Assembly: GCA_947468275.1 (NCBI GenBank) | Contig: CANIKO010000002.1 | Span: 218,088 to 282,087 of the forward strand | Length of the DNA: 64,000 bases | Direction of reading: 5' to 3' | Source: Bacteroidota bacterium | GTDB lineage: Bacteria > Bacteroidota > Bacteroidia > NS11-12g > UBA9320 | Shown: piece by piece, positions 1 to 8,475 of the stretch | How the letters are laid out: each line of letters starts with the position of its first letter | How positions within the stretch are numbered: position 1 is the first letter of the stretch | Notes under the pieces: generated by a model | The model's input: the letters and a program-made list of their open reading frames with translations, nothing else | The model's database searches: none | Told to the model about the DNA's origin: nothing | Made by a program: the position numbers and the translations under genes

Positions 1-1243
1 CACTATAATTACCGTATCCTGATACGATCTTTCCTTTGCTGTTAACAGGTAAACTTGAATAAATACCTAAGCCTGGTGCACCTATATCCACGGATGTGGC
101 TCCATATTGAGACCAAGAAGCTAAATCACCTGAAGAGGTTATAGCCGCCACAGCAATCACATTATTACTTGAATAATTTGATGGGTAACTTGGGGTAGCA
201 TCATTATCAGTTCCACTGTTTCCGGCGGCCGCAATAAAAAGAATATCTTTTGCATTAGCCCTGTTTATTGCATCTAAAAGACCTTGGCTAAATCCGCCTC
301 CACCCCATGAATTATTTGTGGCTACAATATTCATGTTATGTCTTGTTTTAAGATCTGTTACATAATCCACTGCTTTTATAGCATTAGCTAATGTTCCGCC
401 ATTAGTACCAAGAAATTTACATGAAATCATTTTAATATTCCAATTAACACCAGCAATACCTTTACTATTTCCGCCAATTCCACCAATGGTTCCAGCTACG
501 TGAGTCGCATGATCATCGTTGGCATCATCAAATGTAGTATTATTATTACCGACAAAATCCCAACCCCATTTGTCATCAACAAAGCCATTTCCATCATTGT
601 CCTTACGATCACCTATTGTTTCATATGGATTTACCCAACAATTCGCGGCTAAATCTTCATGAGTATTCATAATGCCTTCATCAATTACAGCAACAATTAC
701 TTCAGATGAACCAGTTTTACCATTTGCCCAAGCTTCAGCTGCTTGACTTCCAAATTTATTTGCTGGTGAACTTGCATCTCCACACATTCCCCAAAGATTT
801 CCAACAGTACCTATAAAATAAGGGTCATTGGAAGTAGCATAATGTGTATAGATATAATTGGGTTCGGCATATTCAACTTCTGGCATTGCCTTAAGTTTAT
901 TTATAGCTTCAAAAATATCACCTACAACATTCACAAGTACTATACCATCCAAATCACCGGCTTCAACCATTGCTGAGGTAAGTATTCTTTCCTCGACAGA
1001 AGCACCAATTTTCGCATAAACTAGATTAACAACCTCGGGATTAGCCTCTTTTTTGAACTTAACCAAAACTTGATTGGCAACGTAACTAGTTCCCGGTTTA
1101 TTACCTACAAAAACTGGTTTATCTAAATTGTCATTATTAAGGTTCAAGTCATTTTGGGTCTCTTTTTTACAAGAAGAAAAGAATGTAATGGATACAATGA
1201 ATCCGACAAGAAGGATTAAGTTAAGTTTAAAAATGTTTTTCAT
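1..1243 (-). CDS. Subtilisin-like (S8) serine protease lipoprotein, 3' end cut off by the window edge
   Basis: The frame is open from the ATG at 1243 to the window edge (about 414 codons seen). The N-terminus is a hydrophobic signal ending in a lipobox-like SSC followed by KKE, so this is probably an outer-membrane lipoprotein. Residues about 50-130 resemble an inhibitor I9/fervidolysin-type propeptide. The S8 domain then shows the catalytic Asp in VIDEG (D188), the catalytic His in DHATHVAGT (H248) and the oxyanion Asn in NNSWGGG. The GTSMA serine motif would lie outside the window. Family knowledge: secreted endopeptidase. It has its own promoter and is transcribed separately from the oxidase operon behind it. 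A C-terminal T9SS domain cannot be judged because the end is missing. Confidence 0.9.
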   Translation of the reverse strand, partial: MKNIFKLNLILLVGFIVSITFFSSCKKETQNDLNLNNDNLDKPVFVGNKPGTSYVANQVLVKFKKEANPEVVNLVYAKIGASVEERILTSAMVEAGDLDGIVLVNVVGDIFEAINKLKAMPEVEYAEPNYIYTHYATSNDPYFIGTVGNLWGMCGDASSPANKFGSQAAEAWANGKTGSSEVIVAVIDEGIMNTHEDLAANCWVNPYETIGDRKDNDGNGFVDDKWGWDFVGNNNTTFDDANDDHATHVAGTIGGIGGNSKGIAGVNWNIKMISCKFLGTNGGTLANAIKAVDYVTDLKTRHNMNIVATNNSWGGGGFSQGLLDAINRANAKDILFIAAAGNSGTDNDATPSYPSNYSSNNVIAVAAITSSGDLASWSQYGATSVDIGAPGLGIYSSLPVNSKGKIVSGYGNYS

Positions 1244-1263
1244 AAATTTAATTTGTTAGCGGG

Positions 1264-1292
1264 CAAATATACTAATTCTAATTAACAAACAA
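1264..1292 (-). promoter_or_regulatory. Bacteroidota-type promoter of the subtilase gene
   Basis: Read on the minus strand there is TTG (1292-1290), an 18 bp spacer and TATATTTG (1271-1264). This fits the TTG / TAnnTTTG pattern of the Bacteroidota primary sigma factor. The predicted transcript would begin about 15 nt before the ATG at 1243. Confidence 0.6.
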
Positions 1293-1354
1293 TTACCTTA
1301 TACTATCAATTAAAACATTAATTTATAGTCTTGTGAAATAGAAAATAAGTGCTT

Positions 1355-1747
1355 TTATTTAGATGCAGCAGCAGGATTATACTTTCGATAAGGTGCAGCA
1401 AGATACATCATTAAAAGTCTTGAAAACCTAACCATTATTGGTGTAAGCAGCAATATTAGTGGAATAATAACCGATATATAAATCCAAAGTTCGGGGTCGC
1501 CAAAAAAGACAAATAGTGTAAATCCTGTAATAATAGATACTCCAACATTTAGCGCATATGTAAAATACATAGCTCCCCAAAAAAAGCCAGGCTCCGGTTC
1601 AAACTTAACTCCACAAACTGGGCAATTTTTATGAACATTACCATGATTAACTATATTATAGAAAGGATGTGTAAAAACTTTTCCTGTTCGGCACTTTGGA
1701 CATTTACCTGCAAAAAGTGAAGAGAAAAAACCATTATTTGACGACAT
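1355..1747 (-). CDS. DUF983 family membrane protein
   Basis: 130 residues. Two CxxC pairs (CPKC near residue 16 and CPVC near residue 42) look like a small zinc ribbon. They are followed by a conserved EPEPGFFWGAMY-type segment and two hydrophobic helices at about 55-80 and 88-110. This is the DUF983 pattern; its function is not established. It is the last gene of the run that begins with the cytochrome oxidase genes, 2 bp after the preceding small gene, so a role in oxidase or copper/heme handling is plausible but only inferred from position. Confidence 0.85.
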   Translation of the reverse strand: MSSNNGFFSSLFAGKCPKCRTGKVFTHPFYNIVNHGNVHKNCPVCGVKFEPEPGFFWGAMYFTYALNVGVSIITGFTLFVFFGDPELWIYISVIIPLILLLTPIMVRFSRLLMMYLAAPYRKYNPAAASK

Positions 1748-1749
1748 AA

Positions 1750-1986
1750 TTATTTAATTTGTTTCTTTCTACTATTATAATACCAAGCTATTCCAGCAAT
1801 ACCAACAGCTAAATAAGGCACACTTAACAAATAAAGAATCCCTTTATTGAGCCCTCTTCCTTTTGTATTATTTTTATCTTTCATAGCACTCTCAATCGAA
1901 GTTTTGCACATGGGGCACTGTGCATTTGAATAGGGAGCTAAAACTAAAAATATTAAAATAAAAAGTGTTATAATTCTATTTCGCAT
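1750..1986 (-). CDS. Small CxxC membrane protein of unknown function
   Basis: 78 residues: an N-terminal signal-like helix ending in SNAQ, a CPMC motif directly after the predicted cleavage point, a charged linker and one more hydrophobic helix (about 48-68) with a basic tail. The CPMC would sit on the periplasmic side. Similar short proteins occur beside oxidase genes in Bacteroidota, but I know of no assigned function. Overlaps the end of the FkbM-type gene by 11 bp, so translation is probably coupled. A thiol or metal role in oxidase assembly is an inference. Confidence 0.75.
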   Translation of the reverse strand: MRNRIITLFILIFLVLAPYSNAQCPMCKTSIESAMKDKNNTKGRGLNKGILYLLSVPYLAVGIAGIAWYYNSRKKQIK

Positions 1987-2725
1987 GATTAAAATTTTCA
2001 GGAATAAAGATAAAATTTTGGGTCAAATGTAAACTTGGCTCAAAGTTAACAAGGTTCTGGTTAAACACTACCATAATATTATAATTAATCGATTTAAAAA
2101 AATTAAAACAATTATTTCGATTTTGATTGTCCCAAAGTTCACAATATATAATTGGACGATTATTCAGTATTAACTGTTCGGCCCCTTTAAAAACTTGAAA
2201 TTCAAAATTCTCTACATCAATTTTTATCGCTGAAATTCCGGCAGCTAGCAAATCTAACATAGAATCTATCGTTTTTTGTTCTACCTCTACAATTATTCCA
2301 TCATTAAATTCAGTTATATCTGGAGAAATAACATGACATAATCCTTGTTTTTTAACACCATTAACCACCGGTATCACCATCCGTAATGGTTCAGAATTAT
2401 TACCTAGTGCCATTTCATAAATCGATACATTTTCAAGATGATGATGTGTAATAATTTTTCGAAGGGTATTTGCATTCCATGGAATTGGTTCAAAAGCAAA
2501 TACTTTGCCCAGACCTACGTGTTTACTTAGATGGTAAGTCATTATTCCAATATTGGCTCCTAAGTCTAATACATTAGAATCTTTAGGTATTAAATTTATA
2601 AAATAGAAGAAGTCTTTTTCACCCTTGTCCCATTTCAAGGTTTTAATTTTATATTTCGAAAAAAAATAGAGATATCGCTCAAAACCAAGAAAGGCCTGCA
2701 GTATCCTCTGTATTAAATTTTTCAA
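1976..2725 (-). CDS. FkbM family SAM-dependent methyltransferase
   Basis: 249 residues. The SAM-binding motif I is VLDLGANIGIMTYHLS (about residues 52-67), followed by the acidic FAFEP strand, and the family signature IKIDVENFEFQVFKGA lies near residue 165. No membrane segment is visible. Family members methylate sugar or polyketide hydroxyls; the substrate here is unknown. The start is TTG at 2725, which gives an MKNLIQ N-terminus and lies 1 bp past the DUF420 stop. The gene is embedded in the oxidase operon, which is an unusual place for this family and may indicate insertion. Confidence 0.85.
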   Translation of the reverse strand: MKNLIQRILQAFLGFERYLYFFSKYKIKTLKWDKGEKDFFYFINLIPKDSNVLDLGANIGIMTYHLSKHVGLGKVFAFEPIPWNANTLRKIITHHHLENVSIYEMALGNNSEPLRMVIPVVNGVKKQGLCHVISPDITEFNDGIIVEVEQKTIDSMLDLLAAGISAIKIDVENFEFQVFKGAEQLILNNRPIIYCELWDNQNRNNCFNFFKSINYNIMVVFNQNLVNFEPSLHLTQNFIFIPENFNHAK

Positions 2726-2726
2726 T

Positions 2727-3272
2727 TTAAATAGGAAAATTATAATAAGGAGATAGTAATAGATAAACTAAAACACCTGTAAATGTAACATAAACCCAAA
2801 TTGGAAAACTCCATTTCACTATTTTTCGATGTTTTATTCTATTATCACCCAACCCATAATAAAAAGATAGAAGAACAAGTGGTAGCACAATAGCGGCTAA
2901 AATTATATGAGTTATTAAAATAAAATAATAGATTGATTTAAGTATTCCGTCACCACCATATTTTGTTTCTGGCACTAAATAATGATAGGTAACGTAAGAG
3001 ATAAGAAATAATGCCGATAGAAAAAAGGCTACAACATTAATTTTTTGATGCGTTTTATATTGTTTCCTCTTCACAAAATAAAATGAAATAAGCAGCAAAA
3101 TGAAACAAGTTCCATTAATGAACGCATTGAGTTTGGGCAATGAATAAGCAAAAGATGGAATAGTATCTGGTACTGGAATAATTTTTTTATTCAATACAAT
3201 TACTAAAAGAAAAACCAATATGGAGATTGAAAAAACAATTCTAAATATAGTGCGTTCGTTACTTTTTATCAT
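2727..3272 (-). CDS. DUF420 family protein, CtaM-like oxidase assembly factor
   Basis: 181 residues with five predicted membrane helices and conserved histidines within or near helices (for example HYLVPE, THIILA, HRKIVKW). This is the DUF420 pattern. In Firmicutes the DUF420 protein CtaM/YozB is needed for aa3-type oxidase activity, so a maturation role is likely here. Its ATG (3272) lies 14 bp inside the 3' end of the SCO1 gene, indicating translational coupling. Confidence 0.85.
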   Translation of the reverse strand: MIKSNERTIFRIVFSISILVFLLVIVLNKKIIPVPDTIPSFAYSLPKLNAFINGTCFILLLISFYFVKRKQYKTHQKINVVAFFLSALFLISYVTYHYLVPETKYGGDGILKSIYYFILITHIILAAIVLPLVLLSFYYGLGDNRIKHRKIVKWSFPIWVYVTFTGVLVYLLLSPYYNFPI

Positions 3273-3903
3273 GATATTCTTTTAAAACAATTATTATATC
3301 ATCTTCTAAACGCAATACATCACTAAAATCCTGAGAGTCATATATTCCGCGAATATGTTTTTCCTTGTCTACTAAAATTAATTTATCGCTATGAATAAAT
3401 TTAGCTGGCTTATTTCCTTCAACAGCTATAGCCTTATAACTTTCCGCAGCCAACGTATAAATTTCCTTTTTTCTTCCAGTCACAAAATGCCACTTTTTAT
3501 TATCCACCTGTAGTTTTTTAGCATATTCAGCTAAAACAGCAACAGTATCATGTTCAGGATGTACGGTATGAGAAATAAACATAACTTTAGGCTCTAGTTT
3601 AAATTTTTCATATACCAAATGTAAATTCCTATTCATTCGAGGGCAAACATCAGGGCACGTTGCAAAAAAGAAATTAGCTACGTAAATACTTCCGTCAAAA
3701 TCTTTCTGTGTTACTGAATCGCCATTTTGATCGATAAAAGAAAAATTAGGTACAAGCCAAGGAGTGGTATCTCCCGTCATTTCAATACTACCCATTATGG
3801 GGAGTTTTTTATAGGATGTTTTACTATATTTCCAAAGTAATCCCCAAACTAGAGGGCCAATAAGAATGGCACCAACAATAAATATTTTAAGAAATTGCTT
3901 CAT
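3259..3903 (-). CDS. SCO1/SenC family copper chaperone
   Basis: 214 residues: one N-terminal membrane anchor (about 7-25), then a thioredoxin-like periplasmic domain with the copper ligands CPDVC (near residue 84) and the distal His in FIHSDK (near residue 170). Family knowledge: delivers copper to, or reduces the cysteines of, the CuA site of Cox2, which is encoded in the same operon. The start codon overlaps the Cox4 stop by one base (TAATG). Confidence 0.93.
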   Translation of the reverse strand: MKQFLKIFIVGAILIGPLVWGLLWKYSKTSYKKLPIMGSIEMTGDTTPWLVPNFSFIDQNGDSVTQKDFDGSIYVANFFFATCPDVCPRMNRNLHLVYEKFKLEPKVMFISHTVHPEHDTVAVLAEYAKKLQVDNKKWHFVTGRKKEIYTLAAESYKAIAVEGNKPAKFIHSDKLILVDKEKHIRGIYDSQDFSDVLRLEDDIIIVLKEYHDKK

Positions 3904-4238
3904 TAATTAGCCAACCAGAAGCTTCCTTCGGAAAGGAGACCGGCCACCAAGCCCAAAACAAGCAAAAAAGGAACAATTATGCATGCGGCAAGGTCAATCT
4001 TCTCATGCTTCATATGCATGAAAGATGCTACAATGTAATAAGCTTTAACAATTCCTAAAATTATGAAAGTGATATTTCTTAATCCACCAAGAGGTGGCAT
4101 AGAGAAATAAAGTACAATATCTACTACTGTAAGAACTGAAAGAATTATTAAAGTTCTCCAAATTTCCTTGGTCCCATTACTCTCTACGTGAGGGATATAA
4201 GTTTCTGGAATGTATTCGTTTGAGTTATCGTTATGCAT
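3903..4238 (-). CDS. Cytochrome c oxidase subunit IV family protein
   Basis: 111 residues with three predicted helices and the family signature YYIVASFMHMKHE around residue 67-79, typical of prokaryotic subunit IV (COX4_pro, about 100 residues). A small accessory subunit that stabilises the Cox1/Cox3 membrane core. It lies between Cox3 and SCO1, and the downstream gene overlaps by one base. Confidence 0.9.
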   Translation of the reverse strand: MHNDNSNEYIPETYIPHVESNGTKEIWRTLIILSVLTVVDIVLYFSMPPLGGLRNITFIILGIVKAYYIVASFMHMKHEKIDLAACIIVPFLLVLGLVAGLLSEGSFWLAN

Positions 4239-4278
4239 ATTAAGTTGCTAAATTATTTTTTATAAAATCTTAAGAAAT

Positions 4279-5049
4279 TTAAATCAAATAGAAGAATGTA
4301 AATACAAATACCCACACTAGATCTACAAAGTGCCAGTACAATCCTACTTTTTCTACCATTTCATAATGGCCTCGTTTTTCATACATGCCGCGCTTAGTAT
4401 TAACATATATTAAGAAATTAAATACTACACCACTAAATACGTGAAATCCATGAAACCCTGTAACAATAAAGAATAATGCTGCAAAGTGAGCTGGACCAAA
4501 TGGATTATGTGATAATGTAGCCCCTTCTGTTATAAATTGAGTCCATTCCCATGCTTGACAACCTAGGAACGCAAGCCCACCAAGTATTGTGTAAAACATA
4601 TAAATTCCTACCTTTTTCTTATCCATACGATGCCCTGCTTCCACAGCAAGTACCATCGTTACTGAACTAAAAATGAGTATAAATGTCATCAAACTAACAA
4701 ACATTAATGGTAAATGAATACCATGAAGAAATGGAAAGTGGTTAAAAACCAATTCCGGTGCTGGCCAATGACTTTCATCAAAAGCACCTATTTCTTGCAT
4801 TTTCTCTACAAAGTTGTGACCATACTTTTGAGTTAGGTCCGACATAGGAGATAACTTTTCAACCATAGGGGGGGGAACAGGATAACTAAACCTGACGGCT
4901 CCGTAGCCTATTAATAAGGAAGAAAATGTAAATGCATCAGATAGTAGAAAAATCCACATCATTAATTTTCCGTAACTCACGTTGAAAGGGGAACGACCAC
5001 CTGACCATGTTTTTTTTGTTGAAACTGTTGCTGAAGTATCTGTTGACAT
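4279..5049 (-). CDS. Cytochrome c oxidase subunit III (second of two tandem copies)
   Basis: 256 residues from the ATG at 5049. A longer reading from 5109 would run back into the upstream gene and would add an unrelated hydrophobic stretch, so I reject it. About six to seven membrane helices are visible, with typical subunit III features: HGFHVFSGV and the final YWHFVDLVWVFVF. A large loop follows the first helix. Subunit III stabilises the Cox1 active site and the proton entry path. The 7 bp gap to the other Cox3 gene shows co-transcription. Two Cox3-like genes in tandem are usual in this phylum. Confidence 0.92.
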   Translation of the reverse strand: MSTDTSATVSTKKTWSGGRSPFNVSYGKLMMWIFLLSDAFTFSSLLIGYGAVRFSYPVPPPMVEKLSPMSDLTQKYGHNFVEKMQEIGAFDESHWPAPELVFNHFPFLHGIHLPLMFVSLMTFILIFSSVTMVLAVEAGHRMDKKKVGIYMFYTILGGLAFLGCQAWEWTQFITEGATLSHNPFGPAHFAALFFIVTGFHGFHVFSGVVFNFLIYVNTKRGMYEKRGHYEMVEKVGLYWHFVDLVWVFVFTFFYLI

Positions 5050-5056
5050 ATAATTT

Positions 5057-5650
5057 TCAGTGTGCAAAATAAAAAAATAAAAATAAATAAACCCATAGTA
5101 TACCAACAAAGTGCCAATAAGTATTACACATATTTGTTGATAATAGATTTTTCTTATGAATCCTGTGCCTAAAGGCTCTGATTATTTGAATAAAAAGGAA
5201 TAATACACCTCCAAGCATATGAGCTAGGTGCAATCCCGAAAGCGCATAAATAAAGGAGGCAGAAACCTTGTCTCCATGAATATCATCTGCAAAAAACAAA
5301 TCCATTGCATTCATTGCTTTCCAACCTAAATACTGAAGGTAACAAAAACCAAGTGCAAGAATAAAAGTGGTAATTAACCCAATTTTAACTTGATTAATAT
5401 CATCATTTTTGGCGGAACGATAAGCCCACCACATTGTAATACTACTAAAAATAATAACAATAGTGCTATATAAGAACTGAACTGGAAGCGTAAATTTATA
5501 CCAATTTCCTTCTCCCATTCTTACAATATATGCACTTGTTAGCCCAGCAAATAACATTACTATTGCCACTATTACTAGCCACATAGCAAATATTTTAGGA
5601 TTTACCCTTTTGGTATCAAATTCATACTCACTTTTCTGCACTACAATCAT
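5057..5650 (-). CDS. Cytochrome c oxidase subunit III (first of two tandem copies)
   Basis: 197 residues with five helices, ending YWHFVGILWVYLFLFFYF, the same terminal signature as its neighbour. The body includes LSGLHLAHMLGGV, corresponding to the HGxHV segment of canonical Cox3. It is shorter than classic subunit III (about 260), like the five-helix forms. The start ATG overlaps the heme O synthase stop (ATGA). The two Cox3-like proteins may both occupy the complex or be alternative partners; the sequence does not decide this. Confidence 0.9.
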   Translation of the reverse strand: MIVVQKSEYEFDTKRVNPKIFAMWLVIVAIVMLFAGLTSAYIVRMGEGNWYKFTLPVQFLYSTIVIIFSSITMWWAYRSAKNDDINQVKIGLITTFILALGFCYLQYLGWKAMNAMDLFFADDIHGDKVSASFIYALSGLHLAHMLGGVLFLFIQIIRAFRHRIHKKNLLSTNMCNTYWHFVGILWVYLFLFFYFAH

Positions 5651-6540
5651 ATTTTATCAATAAAAAAGGCTAATAAAACAACAGGGTTATAAATTATAGA
5701 ATAAAACATAAGCCTTTTGGCTTCTTTAATTTCACATGAATTGAAAAGTCTTATTGCCTGAATAGAAAGTAAGATTCCACATACAATGGCAACCGAAAGT
5801 GAAATACTTCCTGAAATACCTATAAAAAATGGAGTCGCTGAAATAGGAATTAATGCTAATGTATATAAAACTGTTAAAAGAGCTGATTTTTTATTTCTCC
5901 CATCTTTGGAAGGCAATAAATTATATCCAGCACGTTTATAATCATCATCTAATATCCATGCAATGGCCCAAAAATGTGGAAATTGCCAAATAAATTGCAA
6001 AGCAAAAAGTGAAATACCACCCATATCAAGAGTACCTCTAGCAGCTACCCAACCTAACAATGGAGGAATTGCCCCAGGAAATGCTCCTACAAATACAGCA
6101 AAAGATGAATATCTTTTTAATGGAGTATAAAGAAATGCATAGGAAACTAAGGATACTAAACCTAAAATAGCACTTAATTGATTAAGATAATTACCAAGAA
6201 TAGCAACTCCTGATACACCTGTTATTGTACAAAATATTACAGCCTCACCAATTGACATTCGATCTGTTGCCAGAGGTCTGTTATTGGTTCGAAGCATTTT
6301 ATTATCGAAATCTTTTTCAATAATTTGATTTATACCATTTGCAGAACCAACTACTAAAAATCCACCAATTGTTAACGCAAGCATGGCTTGAAAATCTATT
6401 CCATTTTGAAAGGCTATTAAATAACCCAAAACAGCAGATAACACGACAGTAAATGTTAAACGCATTTTAACTAATTGGCCATAATCGACCAATTTAGCTT
6501 TAATGTTAAACGAATTATCTGCGGTTATTGTCCTAATCAT
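5647..6540 (-). CDS. ctaB: Protoheme IX farnesyltransferase (heme O synthase)
   Basis: 297 residues, UbiA fold with eight to nine helices. The first Asp-rich prenyl-diphosphate site is visible in NGINQIIEKDFDNKMLRT. It converts heme B to heme O, the first step to heme A for the oxidase encoded next to it. I choose the ATG at 6540 because an AAAGGA purine box lies about 6 nt upstream; a TTG at 6561 would only add seven residues. Confidence 0.95.
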   Translation of the reverse strand: MIRTITADNSFNIKAKLVDYGQLVKMRLTFTVVLSAVLGYLIAFQNGIDFQAMLALTIGGFLVVGSANGINQIIEKDFDNKMLRTNNRPLATDRMSIGEAVIFCTITGVSGVAILGNYLNQLSAILGLVSLVSYAFLYTPLKRYSSFAVFVGAFPGAIPPLLGWVAARGTLDMGGISLFALQFIWQFPHFWAIAWILDDDYKRAGYNLLPSKDGRNKKSALLTVLYTLALIPISATPFFIGISGSISLSVAIVCGILLSIQAIRLFNSCEIKEAKRLMFYSIIYNPVVLLAFFIDKI

Positions 6541-6564
6541 TATCCTTTTGTTGGTAACCAACTA

Positions 6565-8466
6565 TTATGAATTTCTAAAGCCAAACCATCTTGAGAGTAA
6601 AGCTGAAAAATGAACAACTTCAGATTTATCAGTACTTTCCGGCATAATTGGAGCAGTGGTATGCTGATGTGCAATTTCTTCTTCATTTCCATCATCAGGA
6701 ACAGTTTGAGGAATAAAATCATCCTCGTATCCAGGCTTACTATAATCATACGGCCAACGGTGAACTGTTGGAATAGCACCTGGCCAGTTACCATGCAACC
6801 TCTCAACAGGAGCAGTCCATTCAAGGGTATTTGATTTCCAAGGATTTTGATCTGATTTTTTACCAAAGAATATACTGCTAAAGAAATTATATAAGAATAA
6901 AAGTTGTGCAGTTGCGCCTAAAATAGCTGCCATGGTAATTAATATGTTTACATCATCCCATACTCCAAATTCAGGCAATACTGAGAATTGATAATAACGA
7001 CGAGGTACTCCTGCTAATCCAATAAAGTGCATTGGAAAAAACACCATATAGGCCGAAACAAACGTCAACCAAAAGTGCATATACCCTAATGTTTTATTCA
7101 TTGTCCGACCATATAAACGTGGATACCAATGGTAAATACCTGCCATCATACCAAATATCGCGGCACAACCCATTACAAGGTGAAAGTGAGCAACCACAAA
7201 ATAGGTATCGTGCAATTGGATATCAATAGCAGCATTTCCTAAGAAAATACCTGTTAAACCACCACTTATAAAGAAGGATACTAAACCTATAGCAAATAAC
7301 ATGGCTGGGGTAAACTGAATATTTCCTCTCCATAATGTCGCTAGATAATTAAAGGTTTTTACCGCCGATGGTACTGCAATAATTAAGGTAAATACCATAA
7401 ATACCAACCCAAGTAAAGGATTCATACCGGTAATAAACATGTGATGTCCCCATACTATAAATGAAAGGAACGCTATACCAATAATTGAAATAACCATAGC
7501 GGTATATCCAAAAATAGGTTTACGAGCATTTACAGCTATAATTTCTGAAGTGATTCCCAACGCTGGAAGTATTATTATATAAACCTCTGGGTGTCCTAAG
7601 AACCAAAAAAGATGTTGGAAAAGTATCGGACTTCCTCCGCTATTAGCAAGAGCACCTTCACCGTTTAAGAAAATATCACTTAGGTAAAAACTAGTTCCGA
7701 AACTTCTATCAAACACAAGAAGCAATGATCCACCTAATAATACAGGGAATGATAATAAACCAAGAATTGCTGTAAAAAAGAAAGCCCATATCGTTAGTGG
7801 CATTCTATTCATCGACATACCTTTAGTTCTCATATTTAGTACTGTTGTAATATAATTTATACCGCCTAAAAGGGCTGATCCGATAAACAATATCATAGCT
7901 ATAAGCCACATGGTCATTCCTAATCCTGAACCAGGCATTGCTTTTGGCAATGCACTTAATGGAGGGTAAACTGTCCATCCACCTGCTGCAGGTCCTGACT
8001 CAATAAAAACACTTGCAGTTAAAACTACAGATGAGGCGAAGAAAAACCAATATGAAAGCATATTCATAAATGGTGAAGCCATATCCCTAGCACCAACTTG
8101 CAATGGAATTAATAAATTACTGAAGGTTCCACTTAGTCCGGCCGTCAATACAAAAAATACCATTATGGTACCGTGAATAGTAACAAGGCCCATATAAAAA
8201 GAAGAATCTAATTTTCCTCCTGGAGCCCATTTACTACCTAATAAGGTTTCCAAAATCGGAAAACTTGAATCAGGCCACGCTAATTGTAAACGAAATAATA
8301 TAGACATTAACATTCCAAAACATCCCATTATTATACCTGTAATAAGGAATTGTTTTGAAATCATTTTATGGTCCTGTGAGAAAACATACTTTGTAATAAA
8401 GTTTTCTTTGTGATGGTGACCATGATCATCATGACCTTGTGCGTTATGTGTTGCTGTTTGGCTCAT
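6565..8466 (-). CDS. ctaD: Cytochrome c oxidase subunit I
   Basis: 633 residues, twelve-plus membrane helices. Seen: the low-spin heme His in TIHGTIMVFF, the His-Tyr CuB pair in GHPEVYIIILP, the CuB His pair in WGHHMF, and HDTYFVVAHFHLVMG with the heme a3 and heme a ligands. The Glu of the D channel appears replaced by the GHPEVY-YS style region typical of caa3/A2 enzymes, but I did not map it fully. N- and C-terminal His/acidic tails lengthen it beyond the usual 520-570. It catalyses O2 reduction and proton pumping with the Cox2 encoded 9 bp upstream. Confidence 0.97.
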   Translation of the reverse strand: MSQTATHNAQGHDDHGHHHKENFITKYVFSQDHKMISKQFLITGIIMGCFGMLMSILFRLQLAWPDSSFPILETLLGSKWAPGGKLDSSFYMGLVTIHGTIMVFFVLTAGLSGTFSNLLIPLQVGARDMASPFMNMLSYWFFFASSVVLTASVFIESGPAAGGWTVYPPLSALPKAMPGSGLGMTMWLIAMILFIGSALLGGINYITTVLNMRTKGMSMNRMPLTIWAFFFTAILGLLSFPVLLGGSLLLVFDRSFGTSFYLSDIFLNGEGALANSGGSPILFQHLFWFLGHPEVYIIILPALGITSEIIAVNARKPIFGYTAMVISIIGIAFLSFIVWGHHMFITGMNPLLGLVFMVFTLIIAVPSAVKTFNYLATLWRGNIQFTPAMLFAIGLVSFFISGGLTGIFLGNAAIDIQLHDTYFVVAHFHLVMGCAAIFGMMAGIYHWYPRLYGRTMNKTLGYMHFWLTFVSAYMVFFPMHFIGLAGVPRRYYQFSVLPEFGVWDDVNILITMAAILGATAQLLFLYNFFSSIFFGKKSDQNPWKSNTLEWTAPVERLHGNWPGAIPTVHRWPYDYSKPGYEDDFIPQTVPDDGNEEEIAHQHTTAPIMPESTDKSEVVHFSALLSRWFGFRNS

Positions 8467-8475
8467 GCTTTCTTT

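Noticed and set aside
5050..5109. Longer N-terminus of the second Cox3
   Set aside because: It would overlap the preceding Cox3 gene by over 50 bp and add residues unlike the family; the ATG at 5049 lies 7 bp after that gene.
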